NCBI GenBank assembly: GCA_963693365.1
Contig: CAVNZM010000017.1
Coordinates: 5,270,001-5,334,000, forward strand
Origin: Amoebidium appalachense
Lineage: Eukaryota; Ichthyosporea
Direction: 5' to 3'
DNA: 64,000 nucleotides
The position numbers and the translations under genes were made by a program. Under the pieces are notes generated by a model. The model ran no database searches. It had not been told where the DNA came from and saw nothing but the letters and a program-made list of their open reading frames with translations. Of this stretch, positions 1 to 39,322 are shown one piece after another. Position 1 is the stretch's first letter; each line of letters opens with the position of its first letter.

Positions 1-8616
<8,616 letters not shown>

Positions 8617-10186
8617 GGCGTTGTTTTCAAGGCCCGAACGGCCAGCAGAAATCGTGATGTGTGATCCCCTGTCTAAATGAAGGTTTGGGAGCGAAAACCC
8701 TTTGCTAACGGTAGTAGAACTAGCTACTAAACTGTCGGGCTCCTAAGTTATGATGTGCACCCGTTAGCTAGGTACATGTATAAGGGTTTGCCCATATGAA
8801 AGGTGCATAAACAAGAATCGCGAACACACAGACACGAACGGGAGGGCTTGTGCTTGCGTCGGTGTGGGCTCCCAACTGCAACTGTTGCATTCAGCACCCG
8901 CGGAACATTAGCCAACAGGGATACTATACTATATGACAGTTATCCAATCATTGATTGATTTTTACGTCACTTTCGGCCTTTTGAGCTTAGGCGTTTCATG
9001 CTACAGCCAATCATAACGTATTGTACGTATCTTGTTGCTAGGCCTAAAAGCCACCAATCATAACACGGTTGCTATTTTGATTGGACAATCTTGTTAGACC
9101 AATGATAAGGGCGGTTGCCAGGATCACCTTCGTTTTTATTGGCTGCAGGTGTAGGCGCGCTGATAGGCCTGGCTTTAGGTATTCGAGCTTTTGATAATGC
9201 TTTTGATAATGCAACAAACAATTGATAGCGCTTTATTTCAGCCATTTACCTCTTATTTAGCACATACTTATGTTTATGGCTTCCAGATGATGGGATAAAA
9301 CTGCTTTTTGCATCAGTCAATTTTGTTTTTTTCTCCAAGTAACGTGGCTGCATCTAACGCCGAGGGCGGGTGAAGTGTTGTTCATTGGCCTCATAAAAAT
9401 CTTCCTATTTCTCGTTGGTTAAATATCATTTAACAGTCTTGGCACATGTCTATGGTAGCCAATCGGGAACAGGATCCCAAATACAACTTAGATCAAGGCG
9501 GCAACATTTGAAATTCGTCAACCCTTCGACTCCTCCCTTCGATCGTTGTACCCATCTGCAGGTATGCACGCGGCTGCGGCAAGGCAGTGTGGCATTTATA
9601 ACATTACATGCAACACACTCTTGCAGCAGTTACCATGCAAGTGAATGAAGAATTATAGCATAAATATTACGCATGGTTCCTGCCTTGTTTATATGGACTC
9701 CGGAATAACATTCGTTTTTGTTGTCCTCAAAGCTTCTGTGCGAAATACATGTGCACGGGAATACGTGCCTGTGACAAGCCTGCATTTCGAAGAAAAAACC
9801 ATTAACGTAGCCATCATGCTTGGAGAGAGTCAGAAACTCACAAAATCCTGCGGTTGATATATAATGCTGTTGGAAGGTAGGTTGGCCTGATGATACTCGA
9901 ATTCCAAAATAAACACATTATTTTTACACACGTACAAAGTATTCTTTCCTGCAGCTGGATTAGGACGCGAGCACACACGCACAGTACGACACCGACATGA
10001 CACGTGCACGCATCCGTACGCGCGGTGAAACACGGACACACACAAAAGCACTATGAAAATGAATTACGCCTACAAACACGTCGGAGCACCCGCCCAGGCA
10101 CGGCCATGGGTGCACACTCAGCACACACGCACGCACGCACGCACGCACACACGCGCGCGCACACACACACGCACACACACACACAT

Positions 10187-10219
<33 letters not shown>

Positions 10220-10690
10220 CGCGCCATGTCGGGCTCCCGATCACATCAAAACCATATGTGATCGGTGAACAAGCAGTATGATTCCTTAAAAATAGCAGTT
10301 AACTATCCAATAAGATCGCCACTCCGGGCTCATCAGATAAAATGCAACCAATCAAGATGCGTATTTTGCACATTCCTATTCTCTTAAATTTTAACACGCA
10401 CAGGGCCATCGCGACCAGGCACAAAACACGACACGTGTTTCGTAAACGGCCGTGCGCCGCTGCATCCACACTCCACCACATTTACGCACAAGGGGCGGCA
10501 TGCACACCATTGCATAGAGCCAAACGCTGGCAACATGGCCGTGTTTGAGCCGTTGCCGTAGGACTAGTACAACACGAGTTATTAGTTTTGCGACATGGGC
10601 ACTTTGTCAGGAAAAACGAAATTTACTAAAGCGTCAAAAACTCTAGAAAAACATAAGAATACCAATAGGCCGCACGAACTTCATGCTGTC
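8617..10690. other. Upstream flank of the cysteine-rich gene; no coding signal
   Basis: This is the most ordinary-looking sequence in the first 20 kb: mixed composition, few homopolymers, one (CA)n patch at 10,123-10,217. Short open frames (for example 9,645-9,857) show no recognisable domain and no splice partners. It should contain the promoter of the minus-strand gene that starts at 8,616. Confidence 0.6.
8944..9142. promoter_or_regulatory. CCAAT-box cluster upstream of the cysteine-rich gene
   Basis: Six CCAAT/ATTGG pentamers lie in about 200 bp (8944, 9007, 9054, 9080, 9099, 9138), roughly 330-530 bp upstream of the ATG at 8,616. CCAAT boxes bind NF-Y in many eukaryotes. A regulatory role here is inferred from density and position only; isolated CCAATs occur elsewhere in the window. 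Confidence 0.35.
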
Positions 10691-11264
10691 TTCTTCCACC
10701 ATGACGAGCAGCACCAACACCCTGCTCTAGTGTCCTCTACCATGCCGAGCAGCACCAACACCCTGCTCTAGTGTCTTCTACCATGCCGAGCAGCACCATC
10801 ACCCTGCTCTAGTGTCTTCTACCATGCCGAGCAGCACCATCACCCTGCTCTAGTGTCTTCTACCATGCCGAGCAACACCAACACCCTGCTCTAGTGTCTT
10901 CTACCATGCCGAGCAGCACCATCACCCTGCTCTAGTCTTCTACCATGCCGAGCAGCACCAACACCCTGCTCTAGTGTCTTCTACCATGCCGAGCAGCACC
11001 AACACCCTGCTCTAGTGTCTTCTACCATGCCGAGCAGCACCAACACCCTGCTCTAGTGTCTTCTACCATGCCGAGCAGCACCAACACCCTGCTCTATTGT
11101 CTTCTACCATGCCGAGCAGCACCAACACCCTGCTCTAGTGTCTTCTACCATGCCGAGCAGCACCAACACCCTGCTCTAGTCTTCTACCATGCCGAGCAGC
11201 ACCAACACACTGCTCTTCTTTCTTTCTTTTCCACCATGCAGAGCAGCACGAACACACTGCTTCG
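10690..11264. repeat. 41-bp minisatellite, about 14 units
   Basis: The unit contains CATGCCGAGCAGCACC and ACCCTGCTCTAGTG and repeats every 41 bp, with a few units shortened by about 3 bp. First and last units are diverged (CATGACGAGC; CATGCAGAGC). Because 41 is not a multiple of three, frames through the array shift every unit, so it is unlikely to be coding. Confidence 0.95.
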
Positions 11265-11554
11265 TCTTATTGTATTGTTTCTAACTTTCCGAACATTTTT
11301 TCTTGCTTATACCCTTTTATTTTCCCCCGGGTCACTCCTGGCTAGGTGTTGGTTGAAGTGAGTTTGCTCAATCCCCACTAGCGTGACTGCGGCAACCCCG
11401 TGGGCGAAGAATTGCCAGAATATGTAGTGACAGTCGGGATTATGTATCCTGACTTATAGTTGCACTATGTAGAGAGCACATTCGTGTGTCTACTGTGGAA
11501 GACGTTAGCTCCCCTTAGGCAGTGCCTCCGGGAGTGAAACGGGATAAAATAAAA

Positions 11555-11646
<92 letters not shown>

Positions 11647-11665
11647 GACAGACAGACAGACAGAC

Positions 11666-11699
<34 letters not shown>

Positions 11700-11893
11700 C
11701 ATAAAGCACACACACAGGCCGTGACACACCACATAACTGCAGCGTCCATGCATATGCACGTTATCAGTGACGAAACATACATTCAATTGCAAGCGCCGTG
11801 GCATGTATAATGACGGGGAACTAGGCACTGTCAGTCCACACAGACACAGATATACAGAGAGATACAGACAGACAACGCGCGTGCGCGCGCACA

Positions 11894-11936
<43 letters not shown>

Positions 11937-12207
11937 GCGCGCACACACACACACACACCAGACTTGCACATACACACATACTACATACATACACACACGC
12001 GCGCGCAAACACACCTGCACACATGTACACACACAAAACCGAGATATCCTTACACAACATACAGGCGTACAGACCAGATAAGATACACATGCGCGTGAAG
12101 AATGCACTTACAAATACACACAAACACCACACACACCCATACACAACACACAGCACACACGCTCGCGCACGCGCACCCCACCCACTTACAAACACAAATA
12201 CACACGT

Positions 12208-12270
<63 letters not shown>

Positions 12271-12624
12271 CACACACACACTTGCACTCGCGAACCTTTG
12301 TACACAGAGCCACAGTAGCACACATCACTCACCCAAAAGGCGCACCTACACTACGGCTCTACGGGCCACATAAGCGTGTATGACAAGTTCACATGACGTT
12401 CTGCCAGTTCCCCCCCTCCCCCCTCCCCCCCCCCCTCCCCCCCCCCCCCAAGACCCTCACAAACACATCATACTATCTATATACCCACACACACTTCCAC
12501 GTTAATTGGGTCGAATTTTCTTAGGCCAGGCCTGCCTCCCTCTTCGCTCACCCAACCCGTGCTTCCTGCCGCCACGCCCCCCCCCCCCCCCCCCCCCCCC
12601 CAGCCCATCCCCCCCGCCCCCCTC

Positions 12625-12655
<31 letters not shown>

Positions 12656-14009
12656 ACACGCACGCACACACGCACACGCACACATACACAATGTACGAAC
12701 ACCGCACCAAGTCAGTGGCATTACAACCAAATGTTATCCACATGTTACTGGCTCGCCAAGTATGTGTGGGCCTTCATTTCCATGGGAAAATGAGATTTAG
12801 GGTTGAAGTCTAAGACTCAGACTCCTAGCTAGTGCGTGCTGGTTCACCGTATGCACGCATATACGCTGGAACGTACTGTCACATGCACTGCCAGTTCGAA
12901 AAAGGAAAGCGAAAGTATATATATGCTTGTATCATAGAGTTTTTGATACTTATATTTATGTTTGTGCTCAATGACATATTCTTAGACATTCATGCTTCAT
13001 ACACGTATACATATTCATATTGGTGCTCGTATTCATACCCATTCATATCCTTACTCTTACCCATACTCTCCTTTTTATAACCGTATTCATCATGGTCACG
13101 ATCGTAATTCATAGCCATACTCAAGTAATCAGCAGTGCAATCATGCTCATATCCATCATGACATATCCGCATGAATGCTGATATATTCTACCTCGTTCAT
13201 ATTTTCTCGTATTCATACTTGTACAAGCGTACCCCGCGCACGGCCAGGATGTGAATATAAATAGGACACAGGGCCTGGGATTGGCTTAATGGAATAGAGG
13301 CAGAGAAAGGGAAGGCGGGCGGCAGGGTTGAGAAATCAAGAAGATCTTTCAATATAGTAAACAAAACATTACAACAGGAGAAGTGGGGGGATGGGTGGAT
13401 GCAGGTCGAGTTGGCAGAGGAGGCAAAGTGAGAGGGGGGAAGGTTTGGAGGGGAAGGGGGGGGGGGGCGGGGGATGGAGGTGTCACCCCCCTCCCCCCCG
13501 TGTCTTCCTCCCTCCCTCTCTCTCGCTCTCTCTCTCTCTAGCTAGTAACCCCCTCCCCTCCCTCCCCCTACCCCCCTCCCCCTTCCCCCCCCCCCCTCCC
13601 CCCCCCGGGCGGGCCAACACGAAACACACACGGTTCGGGACTCGGTCATTTATATCAAACATCACCACCACTTTGAACGCACACACAGAAGACAACCACA
13701 CACATAGTAAACACCACCACCACACACACACATACACACACCCGGATCCATAGTCGACCTTTTTTTTTCCCCCATCCGCGGCAACCTTCTTGTTTTGCTA
13801 CTGTGCAGGCACATCGCAACCTCTGTGTGGTGGGGAGCACATACATGATCTAGCACCAATCAGACACGGCCATCACTGATGCCCACCATGCGGGGCTGAG
13901 GGATGCGGGTGCGAGAGGGAAGGGGAAGGGGGGGGGGGGGGGGGGGGGGGATGTGCTATGCCTGTGTGTTTCTGTGTGGCATGCTTGTACAGGTTACATG
14001 GTTAGGTGT

Positions 14010-14054
<45 letters not shown>

Positions 14055-14571
14055 AGTGTGTTTGTGTGTGTGCGTGTGTGGATAAGGGGGGGGGGGATAG
14101 GGAGAAGGGGGGGCTAAAAACCGAAGGTGCATTCCTGTTTTTATTGGACTCAGAGTTTTGGGATGTTAAAAAAGAGAGGCAGGGGTGGGGGGGGGGGGGG
14201 GGGTTAGGGGGAAGGAGAAGGGGGAGGGGAGGGGGGGGGGGGGGTAGGTAAAAGGTGACTGGAAGTCTTACAAACACCCCCCCCCCCCCCCCCCCCCCCC
14301 CATGTGTGACCTTGGGTGAAGGGGTTTTTTGTGCCTAGATCGTTCAACTGTGTGGACACTGTGAGGTATTCGTATTGTCAGACTGGCCATGAAATTAATG
14401 GCTGCTGTCCAAGCACAATCGACGGCCATCAGTTACAAACACACATGAGGATGGTGCAAATCAGACCCTTATTCAAATTCCTTTACACACATGCGCACGC
14501 ACACACAGTCATGCGCGCGCGCACACGCACACACGCACACACACACACCCACCCACCCACACACACAGAAA

Positions 14572-14605
<34 letters not shown>

Positions 14606-15014
14606 CGTGTGCACGCGCCCGCTCACACACACACATGCAAAAACACACGCACACACAATGGCATTCCACTGCACACTATGTTTCGCATCCCACCACACAC
14701 GCTATGTTTCGAAACGCCCTTTGGAACACCAGACCTCTCCATCATTATAATTTATGAGATTTCTGTATGAGCTCTTACAACAACCAAAGCGGAACCACGC
14801 ATGCCCACACCCGCACACGCATGTGCCCGCACACACGCAGATGGGCACATGGTGCCCTCTCACATACAGCCCCGAATTCCCATGTGCACACTTACATCTA
14901 TGGCTGGTTGTGCTCATGCACAATGATCATGTTGTTTCATAATCGTCGTCAACGTTTGTTTTTTTATTTCCGTTGTTCACGCCCTGTCGTTGGCCAGGCC
15001 CACATACACCAGCG

Positions 15015-15052
<38 letters not shown>

Positions 15053-15922
15053 CTACACACACATGCACAAACACACAAGCACATAATCACACTAACACGT
15101 GCGCACGCACACAGACACGCACACATACGTATACACGCACACACACATACACACACAGAGAGACACACACACACTGTCCCGACCAGACCCAAAGAATCAC
15201 GCGCAATCAAGTAGGCGCAGACGATAGCACATACACAAATGCGCAGGAACACACACGCATGGCAACACACGTCCCCCCCCCCCCCTCCCCCCCCCCCCCC
15301 CCCCCCCCCCCCCCCGCCTTCCAATTGGAGCCTCTGTGTTGCAATCCCTACGTGCCATGACTCTAAGCATGTTGGAGCCATATGCACGTCATGTGAAGGT
15401 CTGGTTGGTCCTGGATCATGCACACACGTGGCTTATTGTTGTGTGTGTGTGGGGGGGGGGGGGGGGGAGGGGGGTTTTGAATGCGTCAAAAAGTACGAAG
15501 TACACAAGAACAAACGGATAACACGATGCAGAATGCAAGCCATACATAAAGAGTATGCATAATAAGCAGAGCCCATCCTCAGGGGGGGCCCACGTCATCC
15601 ACAGTACCCGAGTTTCGACCTATTCCCCTCGTTAACGAAACCCAACTCAGATACTGTTTCACTTGAACATGAGTAGGTCACCCGTCTTGATCAGAGACGA
15701 GCAGGGTTGCTTATGCAGGCAAGGGCAGTGGGAAAGGCCGGGGGTTAAAGTTGCAGCAGTAAGCAGAAGCAAGAAAAATATAGATAGGAACTCAGGAGAC
15801 GGGGCTTCTAGGAAGCTCCCCCGTCGATACCTAAGTCGATACTTCCCTGGCTAACATACTACACCAGCTGAAAAGAATTAAGTCCCGAAGGCCACAGAAT
15901 TCGTAATCAGAGGGGAAAATAT

Positions 15923-15959
<37 letters not shown>

Positions 15960-16811
15960 ATCACAGGAAGTATGAGCGCTGGGGGATCATCGCACTTTAT
16001 TGGCGCTCACTAGTACTCCGGCCAATCCGGAAACACAACATGTGCCCCAATGCATGATATGTACATCTTAGTACAGATGAAACACACCCCTTATTAGTGT
16101 TTACTACTACACGGCCACAACGCTAGGACCACAAATTACAGACAATATATCAAAGACAAAGCAAAAAAGACTACTACAACAGAGAAAAGAAAAAAAAACA
16201 GGTTGGGAGTGTTGGATTATTTGTGTGACGTGGGTGCGGATGTATTGGAAACTGGAGGTTTATGCACTTGTGTTAAACGAGGTTCAATAAGTAGGATATT
16301 TTTTCGTGCTGATTGGGAAATGATCGATCATGACGTGCTTGTAGCGATATGAATGCGAGTAACACGTATGTAATATGTGTTTTTGTTGAGTTTATAGCAT
16401 GTTCTGGGCAGCCAAAGAAATTCGACTTACTCTCCCTCTATGTTTGCTGCAGTGTGACAGCTTCAAAGAACTGGTGTCTTCGTTGTTGCTTTGAATGCCT
16501 GGTGGTAGAGGAGGGGGAGGAGAGAGGGGGGGGGGGGGGGGGGGGGGAGGGGGGGGGGTTGCTGGATGCTCACCTCCGTCCCTGTCCCCCACCCCCCACC
16601 CCTCCTGCTCCTCCTCGCCGCTTTCCTCCTTTCCAGCACCGTGGTCACCCGCCGACCAACTGAACTTTCAAAAAAACCAAAAAAAACCTGTCTCTTCAGG
16701 CAAAAACTTTACCACTCATGATGTCGACTGCATTCAAGCATCACTTGCACAAGCACACACTGTGAACACACATACACAAGGTGCACTCGCACTGCTAGAC
16801 ATCAGACTGTC

Positions 16812-16847
<36 letters not shown>

Positions 16848-16916
16848 AGTCTCAGCCCCTACCACCACCACCACCACCACCACAAACATCCCCCTCACTC
16901 CCCCCCCCCCCCCCCC

Positions 16917-16961
<45 letters not shown>

Positions 16962-17441
16962 AATCGCCCACTGTCCTTTTTCCCCTTTCATTTCTAAATA
17001 ATAAACAACTATAACTCTGTACAAATTCTACAAGAGCACATGTGGTGATTATCCTATGGCCACATCTGATTGGTTCTGGATCATGCAGAGGTGCAACCAG
17101 CAGGGGGTGTTGTCGGAAGAAAACCTCGCCAAAAGAAACCCCTAGATATAGGGAGATCACCTTATTTAAAACCGCAAGAAGACACATTTTCGGATCAGTG
17201 TTTCACCAGAATAAAAACAAAATTAAGTGACCATAACCCTATGTGTCTGGGCCCTAAATGGGACCCGGCTTAGGTTAGTGTTAAGGCGGGTGAATAGTCT
17301 GATTCGTTCCGTTGTAAGTTCTGGTCCAGTTTTTAGCGTATTGTAAGCAGCCAACAAAAGCCGACTTGCAGTCAACCTAACCCCCCTCCCTCCCCCCCCA
17401 CCCTCCCTCCCCCTCCCCCGCCTCCCCCCATTTTTTTATAT

Positions 17442-17472
<31 letters not shown>

Positions 17473-18622
17473 GGGGGGGTTTGGCGCGCAAAAACTTCCC
17501 GCCCAAATATGGTCGAAATTTTAGCTGTGCAAGGAATATTCAATTTTTTTTATTGATTCTGAAACGGTGGCTTGTTCCGGCCTTTTTGATAGTTATGCCA
17601 ACAGCTGGGCCTCAGAGGCTAATTATCCAGAGCATACTTTTATTCTCCTTGGCCACAAGGGAATGTGCAGGGGATCGGCAAACCCACCTTTTTAGGAGGA
17701 ACGGGTCTCTGTGCATCATGCATGCAGCTCAGTCTCCCATATGGCATGAGGCACACACACAGTGACTGCAAACACGTGCACGAATGCCCCACCCTCGCAT
17801 GCACACATGCGCTCACAGTACACACTCAGGATTACATTTGATGTGTACTACCGCCTGAGAATGATGTTTATGTTCACAACACAGGGAAAGAGATGAGCTG
17901 AGAGAGCCAGGGGTCTTTCTCTTAAGCACACTGTCATTGCTATAAATATTTTTATGAAACAACTAAAAAAATAGGAATATCTCAATCTCAGGGGGGGGGG
18001 GGGGAAATGTACGGACCAATAATTTGCGCGCGATTGCACGATTAGCAAACTGAGGAAATTTGGCGGGAAGTTTTGGTGCGCATTTTTATTTTTAGTATAA
18101 AACAATAAAAAAAAGTAGGAATATAACAATAAAAAAGTAGGAGTATTGCTGGAATTTCGGCTTCGTTGCCGTTCTCAAGAGTGAAACGAGTGCGCTTTAT
18201 TTGCATTCATGCTTTATTTGCATACATTGAAGATACAGACACACACCGGCTGCCGATCTACGACAAAAGCACTTTCATCGATTCATCTGCTTGCAGTTTT
18301 TTGCACTTGTCAATTTTCGTTACCAATATTTGATTGTTGCAGCAGTCGATCCACCCACACCGCAGCCTTTAAATCAAGAAACATATTCTTTAAAAAGGTA
18401 TAGCGAAAAGGCAAACACCCTTAAAAATACTTGTCTTTATATTCTGTCTCTCACATTCATTCAACCAATCGAGCACGTTCTTATATCCGGATATTCAGCA
18501 ACGGCAACGCTAAACAAGCCGTGCGTGTGTGTGCACACACCCTCTCGTGCGTGTGTGTATATGTGTGTATGTACGTGTACGTGTACGTGTACGTGTGTGT
18601 TTGCTGGTATAACTTTTCTAAA
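11265..18622. other. Gene-poor spacer with microsatellites and homopolymers
   Basis: No exon chain with matching phases was found on either strand. Contents: (CA)n at 11,559-11,700 with a CAGA block; mixed CA/GCGC at 11,880-12,290; C-runs near 12,580-12,640; a degenerate ATTCATA-rich stretch at about 12,980-13,220; (GA)n at 14,012-14,051; CA patches at 14,480-14,660 and 15,018-15,180; C-runs at 15,273-15,315, 16,815-16,845 and 16,920-16,959; and a repeat-element copy at 15,475-15,922. Distal untranslated sequence of the PRELI gene (minus) could lie near 18.5 kb. Confidence 0.6.
15475..15922 (-). mobile_element. Poly-C-ended repeat, young 5'-truncated copy
   Basis: Inverted relative to, and essentially identical with, the last 450 bp of the copies at 22,890-23,968 and 36,857-37,935. 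An incidental 63-codon frame is identical in all three. In sense it starts at CATATTTTCCCC and ends at GCATTCAAAA, with a C-run on each side. It is the only copy outside an annotated gene. Confidence 0.85.
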
Positions 18623-19189
18623 TCACTGCGACACGGTGGTCGGAATTTCCTGCTCCTGATAGATCAATTGGATAACTTTTTCCAGCGTATCCCGCCCTTT
18701 CTGCGCCGTTGCCTGAAACCTCTCAAGCATCGTGCTCTCCGCTCGCGCCGCAAATCGCGCGAAATTCGCCGTAATCGCACACTCTTGCCTAAATATGGTC
18801 TTGTTCTGCGGATCGTCGGGATCGAGGCTGTATGTGCAAGTTTCTTCGACTGTGAAGAGATTTGACATTGTGACGTTTCTTGACCTCAAAACCATCGTTT
18901 TCCCCTGTGCGTCAACCTCGGTAGTCTCCAAAACGTAGCCCTGCGGAGTGATAGGTAAGTATCCCGTTTTTTTTTGTGATATAACATGCAAACAGGCCCT
19001 GCAAACAAGCACATAAATTAAATGAAGGGGAGGGGGGAAAGGAAAGCAAGAAACGAAGAACGGAAGTGAAAGAGAACAGGAGTTTGCAAGAACGCACAGA
19101 CACCTGTTTACACCATTCACAAAACCGCCAAAACAGCTGCAGACACCGACCCACATACCATGTAACACATAACCCCCCCCCCCCCCCCC

Positions 19190-19224
<35 letters not shown>

Positions 19225-20048
19225 AAAAAAAGAGAACACACACACACACACATTTGCGCACGCAGAAAACACACGGACACGGGACTCAGTAAACACTTAA
19301 CACACACCTCACATGCCCCCACGAATTTCTGCAACCTCCTCCCCTCCTCACTCCCACAAAATGACCATCACTATACACTAACTGGGGCGCAAAAAGACCC
19401 CCCCCCCCCCTCCTTTACTCCTACGCCTCCATTCCTTCCCACCTTCCCGCCCCACCCCACTGCACCCTCCCTCTCTCCTCCGCCCCCCAACCCCTCCCTC
19501 TTCTCCTCCCCCCAACTCTCCCCCCCCCCCCCCCCCCCCTTCAACCTCCATATATACCCCCCCCCCCCCCCCCCCCCCCCCCCAAACACACACACACACA
19601 CACACTCGTCTCCCCCCATACACAAGAAGAGAGAAGTCTACCCATGCAAATCAAAAAAAATGCCCAGAAACCAAGGAATAAAGAAAGTTTTCACGACCCA
19701 CACAAGGTTGCCAATAAAATTTTTCGTGGTCTTTCAGTCGATAAAAACAAGAAAGATGAGAGAAAGCACCAGCAGACAAAAGGCCGTCCCGAGCTGTGGT
19801 GAATGTGTTACCTTGTTATCTGTAATGCCAAAAACGGGTGCCAGCCATGAAGGCAGCGCACTTGTAACGCCGATCAGTCTTGTAGTAGAGAGTATCCCAG
19901 AATGCTCGATCTTGGACCTTATGATGTCCACAGAGTTGACGTGTGGTGCAAGGGTCGGTGTGAGAACGTTGTTGTACTTTCTCCAGCTGGCATGTGTTAC
20001 TGTCTCCCACGGGTGGTGGAAGGTGTGCTGGGTCTCCCAGAACTTCAT
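18623..20048 (-). CDS. PRELID3: PRELI/MSF1 (slowmo/Ups-type) mitochondrial lipid-transfer protein
   Basis: Two exons on the minus strand: 20048-19812 and 18940-18623 (TGA stop at 18625-18623), phase 0 junction, 184 residues, the usual size for this family. The protein starts MKFWETQHTFHHPWETVT, matching the PRELI opening. It continues with the Lys-Tyr-Asn segment, a Leu-rich strand region, SRNVTMSNLFTVEE and the C-terminal helix ending in KGRDTLEKVI. Family knowledge: PRELI-domain proteins pair with TRIAP1/Mdm35 in the mitochondrial intermembrane space and carry phospholipids between the membranes. HPWETVT resembles the slowmo/Ups2 (PRELID3) branch more than PRELID1; this subtype is my judgement. 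The 871-bp intron holds C/A homopolymers. The gene is head-to-head with the F-box/LRR gene. Confidence 0.94.
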
Positions 20049-21566
20049 CTTCACAACTGGCGTTGTATGTGAATGGTCGAGTATAAAAACAAAAGTGGAA
20101 GCACTACGCCTCGACGAGAACGTGTTCGCCCTTACAACCACCAAAATAGCTGATACTTTCCAAAAAAAACAGCCGCTTGGGAGAAGGATCTGAAGTCCAG
20201 CTCGCCGTAAACAATGCTAGCAAACAGACAGGAAGCAATTAGGAGCGAATAACAAGACCAAACAGAGTGCTCTGAAGATGCAGAGCCTATTCTATATATC
20301 GCTGACTGCTTCTGAGGAAAAAGATATCGCGCCAACCACATATAAATGGGCGAGAAAGACTTCAAGTCAAGGGGAAAAAATGACACGCGGATGGATGGTG
20401 TGAGATTTTATACTGTTTTGTAGTCTGAATGTGCTCCAATCATAATGAGGACATGGCTGGAGCCAAGTGCCGGCGTGGTTGCACAACTCCGGGAAATGTG
20501 TCGTAAGCGTGTAAAAATCACTTCCCAGCTCTTACATTTTTACATGTAGCGCTAAAAATAAAAAATACATTTAATAAATATAGTATTTTGATTATTTTCG
20601 TACTGTACTTACCATAACATGCATTTATAGTCACACACACAATAGCCTTCCCCTTAGCCTTTTCTCATGGGGCAACGAACGGCTCATAGCCACCCTAAAC
20701 GCATCATGATATCGCACCAATCAAGTGGAACTTAGTCCAAGCCTTGGATTTAGTGGTAGTCGTGTCTTTCCCTTGCTGACGTCATTTCGAACCCATGATC
20801 GAGCTCTTTTCATAGTTTTCTGAGTTGTCTTTCGAAGCCTACACTCCGCCAGCCAACTTGGTCAAGTTAGGCCAAGGCCTCCTAAATAGCACACCATTTA
20901 GGAGGCCTTGAGTTAGGCTAAAGCCGAGTGACTGAAGAGAAAGCTCCCGTGTATGTAACGATTTCCAAAACAAGGCACTTCATCATCCCTTCGTATGTAG
21001 TGTATGTCACTGTTTTATGCGATGCCAACACCTGCTGCTGGCAAGTTTCACTTACTCGGTCTGCATTCATGAACCGTGGATCTTGATGGAAACTAAGTGT
21101 TACTTGGCTTTCCGACATGAAATGGTTTCTCGTAGTTTATGAATAGTTTTCACCATTCGTACGGACACCCAGAAAAGTTCTCCTGACCCACAATACCCCC
21201 TCCCCCCCCCCCCCCCCTCCCCCTCCCCCTCCCCCCCCCCCCCTCACCCTGCGCCAAAAAGTACTCACCAAAAGAACAAACAAACCAATCAACCACCCCC
21301 TACAACCAATACCTACATCTCGACTTTCCTCTCCCTGTCATGAGCATCTACGGGTTCGTCCACGTGGCTTTTATCTTTGACGATAACATGAAACAACAGC
21401 CGTGTACATTCTTGATCCAGTAAGCACATCTTTTTTTCACTCGGCACCAGGCTACTTCTTTCTTGCAGTGAAGACGCAGAGCATTGTCGAGATCGCCATT
21501 GTTTCTTAGGCATCATCGCTCGTTTCGCAACCGAGGTTGCCTGCTGGGCTGGCAGCAAAGGGGAAC
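20049..21566. promoter_or_regulatory. Shared divergent upstream region of PRELI and F-box/LRR genes
   Basis: These 1,518 bp separate two start codons that face away from each other. The stretch includes CCAAT motifs (near 20,433 and 20,717), one C-run at about 21,195-21,243 and a perfect 14-bp hairpin. No TATA box could be assigned. Bidirectional use is inferred from gene order. Confidence 0.4.
20880..20916. repeat. 14-bp perfect inverted repeat (hairpin)
   Basis: AAGGCCTCCTAAAT and its exact complement ATTTAGGAGGCCTT are separated by about 8 bp (AGCACACC). The similarity continues imperfectly outward with TTAGGC. It lies within the divergent promoter region. It could be a cruciform, a small foldback element or chance. 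Confidence 0.7.
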
Positions 21567-38746
<17,180 letters not shown>

Positions 38747-39031
38747 ATTTCAACCCTCCCCCCCCCCCCCCCCCCCTCCCCACACACACACACACACACC
38801 TTCCCTTGACCCCACCCCTACCTCCTCCACTCAAGTCCCCCCCCCCTCTCCCCCCACATACACAAACACGCACACACACACACACACCTACCCACCACCA
38901 CCACCACTAGGCCCTATCATGCCCCTTACACATACTCTCTTGCTTGCCTGCCCCTCCCCTCCTTCCCCCTTTCGTGCTTCTCTCCTCCCGAGAACACCTT
39001 TTCACATCCCAAGCCGTCTCTAGTGCTCTTT

Positions 39032-39102
<71 letters not shown>

Positions 39103-39263
39103 GCTTGTTCGTTCACATGCTCTCCGTACTAGAGCTGTTAGTTGGAAATCTGGATGGTTTTACTGTCTTGCCTCCAGCATTGGTGAAGGTGTGTTTACCC
39201 CTTCACTTCTTTAGGCAGATGTAATATATATTGTGTTTTTTAACCGTGAAAGTGTCGCTTTAC

Positions 39264-39322
39264 GGTAATAATTTGGCAATAATGTGGCAATAATGTGGCA
39301 ATAATGTGATAATAATGTGTTC
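39264..39322. repeat. Short tandem repeat, about 12-bp unit
   Basis: Variants of GGCAATAATGT repeat four to five times. The array is AT-rich and lies about 520 bp downstream of the F-box/LRR stop codon. Confidence 0.85.

Noticed and set aside
10742-11361. The 41-bp array as a CRISPR array
   Set aside because: The units are head-to-tail repeats with no unique spacers, and this is eukaryotic DNA without cas genes.
11056-11361. 101-codon frame over the minisatellite
   Set aside because: The unit length (41) shifts frame every unit, so the frame is open by chance.
15700-15730. 5S-rRNA-like GAGCAGGGTTG segment in the repeat family suggesting a 5S-derived SINE
   Set aside because: The similarity is about a dozen bases. 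The rest of the 5S internal promoter is not evident, so the origin is left open.
15663-15854. 63-codon frame identical in three places (also 23,590-23,781 and 37,557-37,748)
   Set aside because: It is identical because the repeat element is identical. It is antisense to host genes in two copies, is short and has no known domain.
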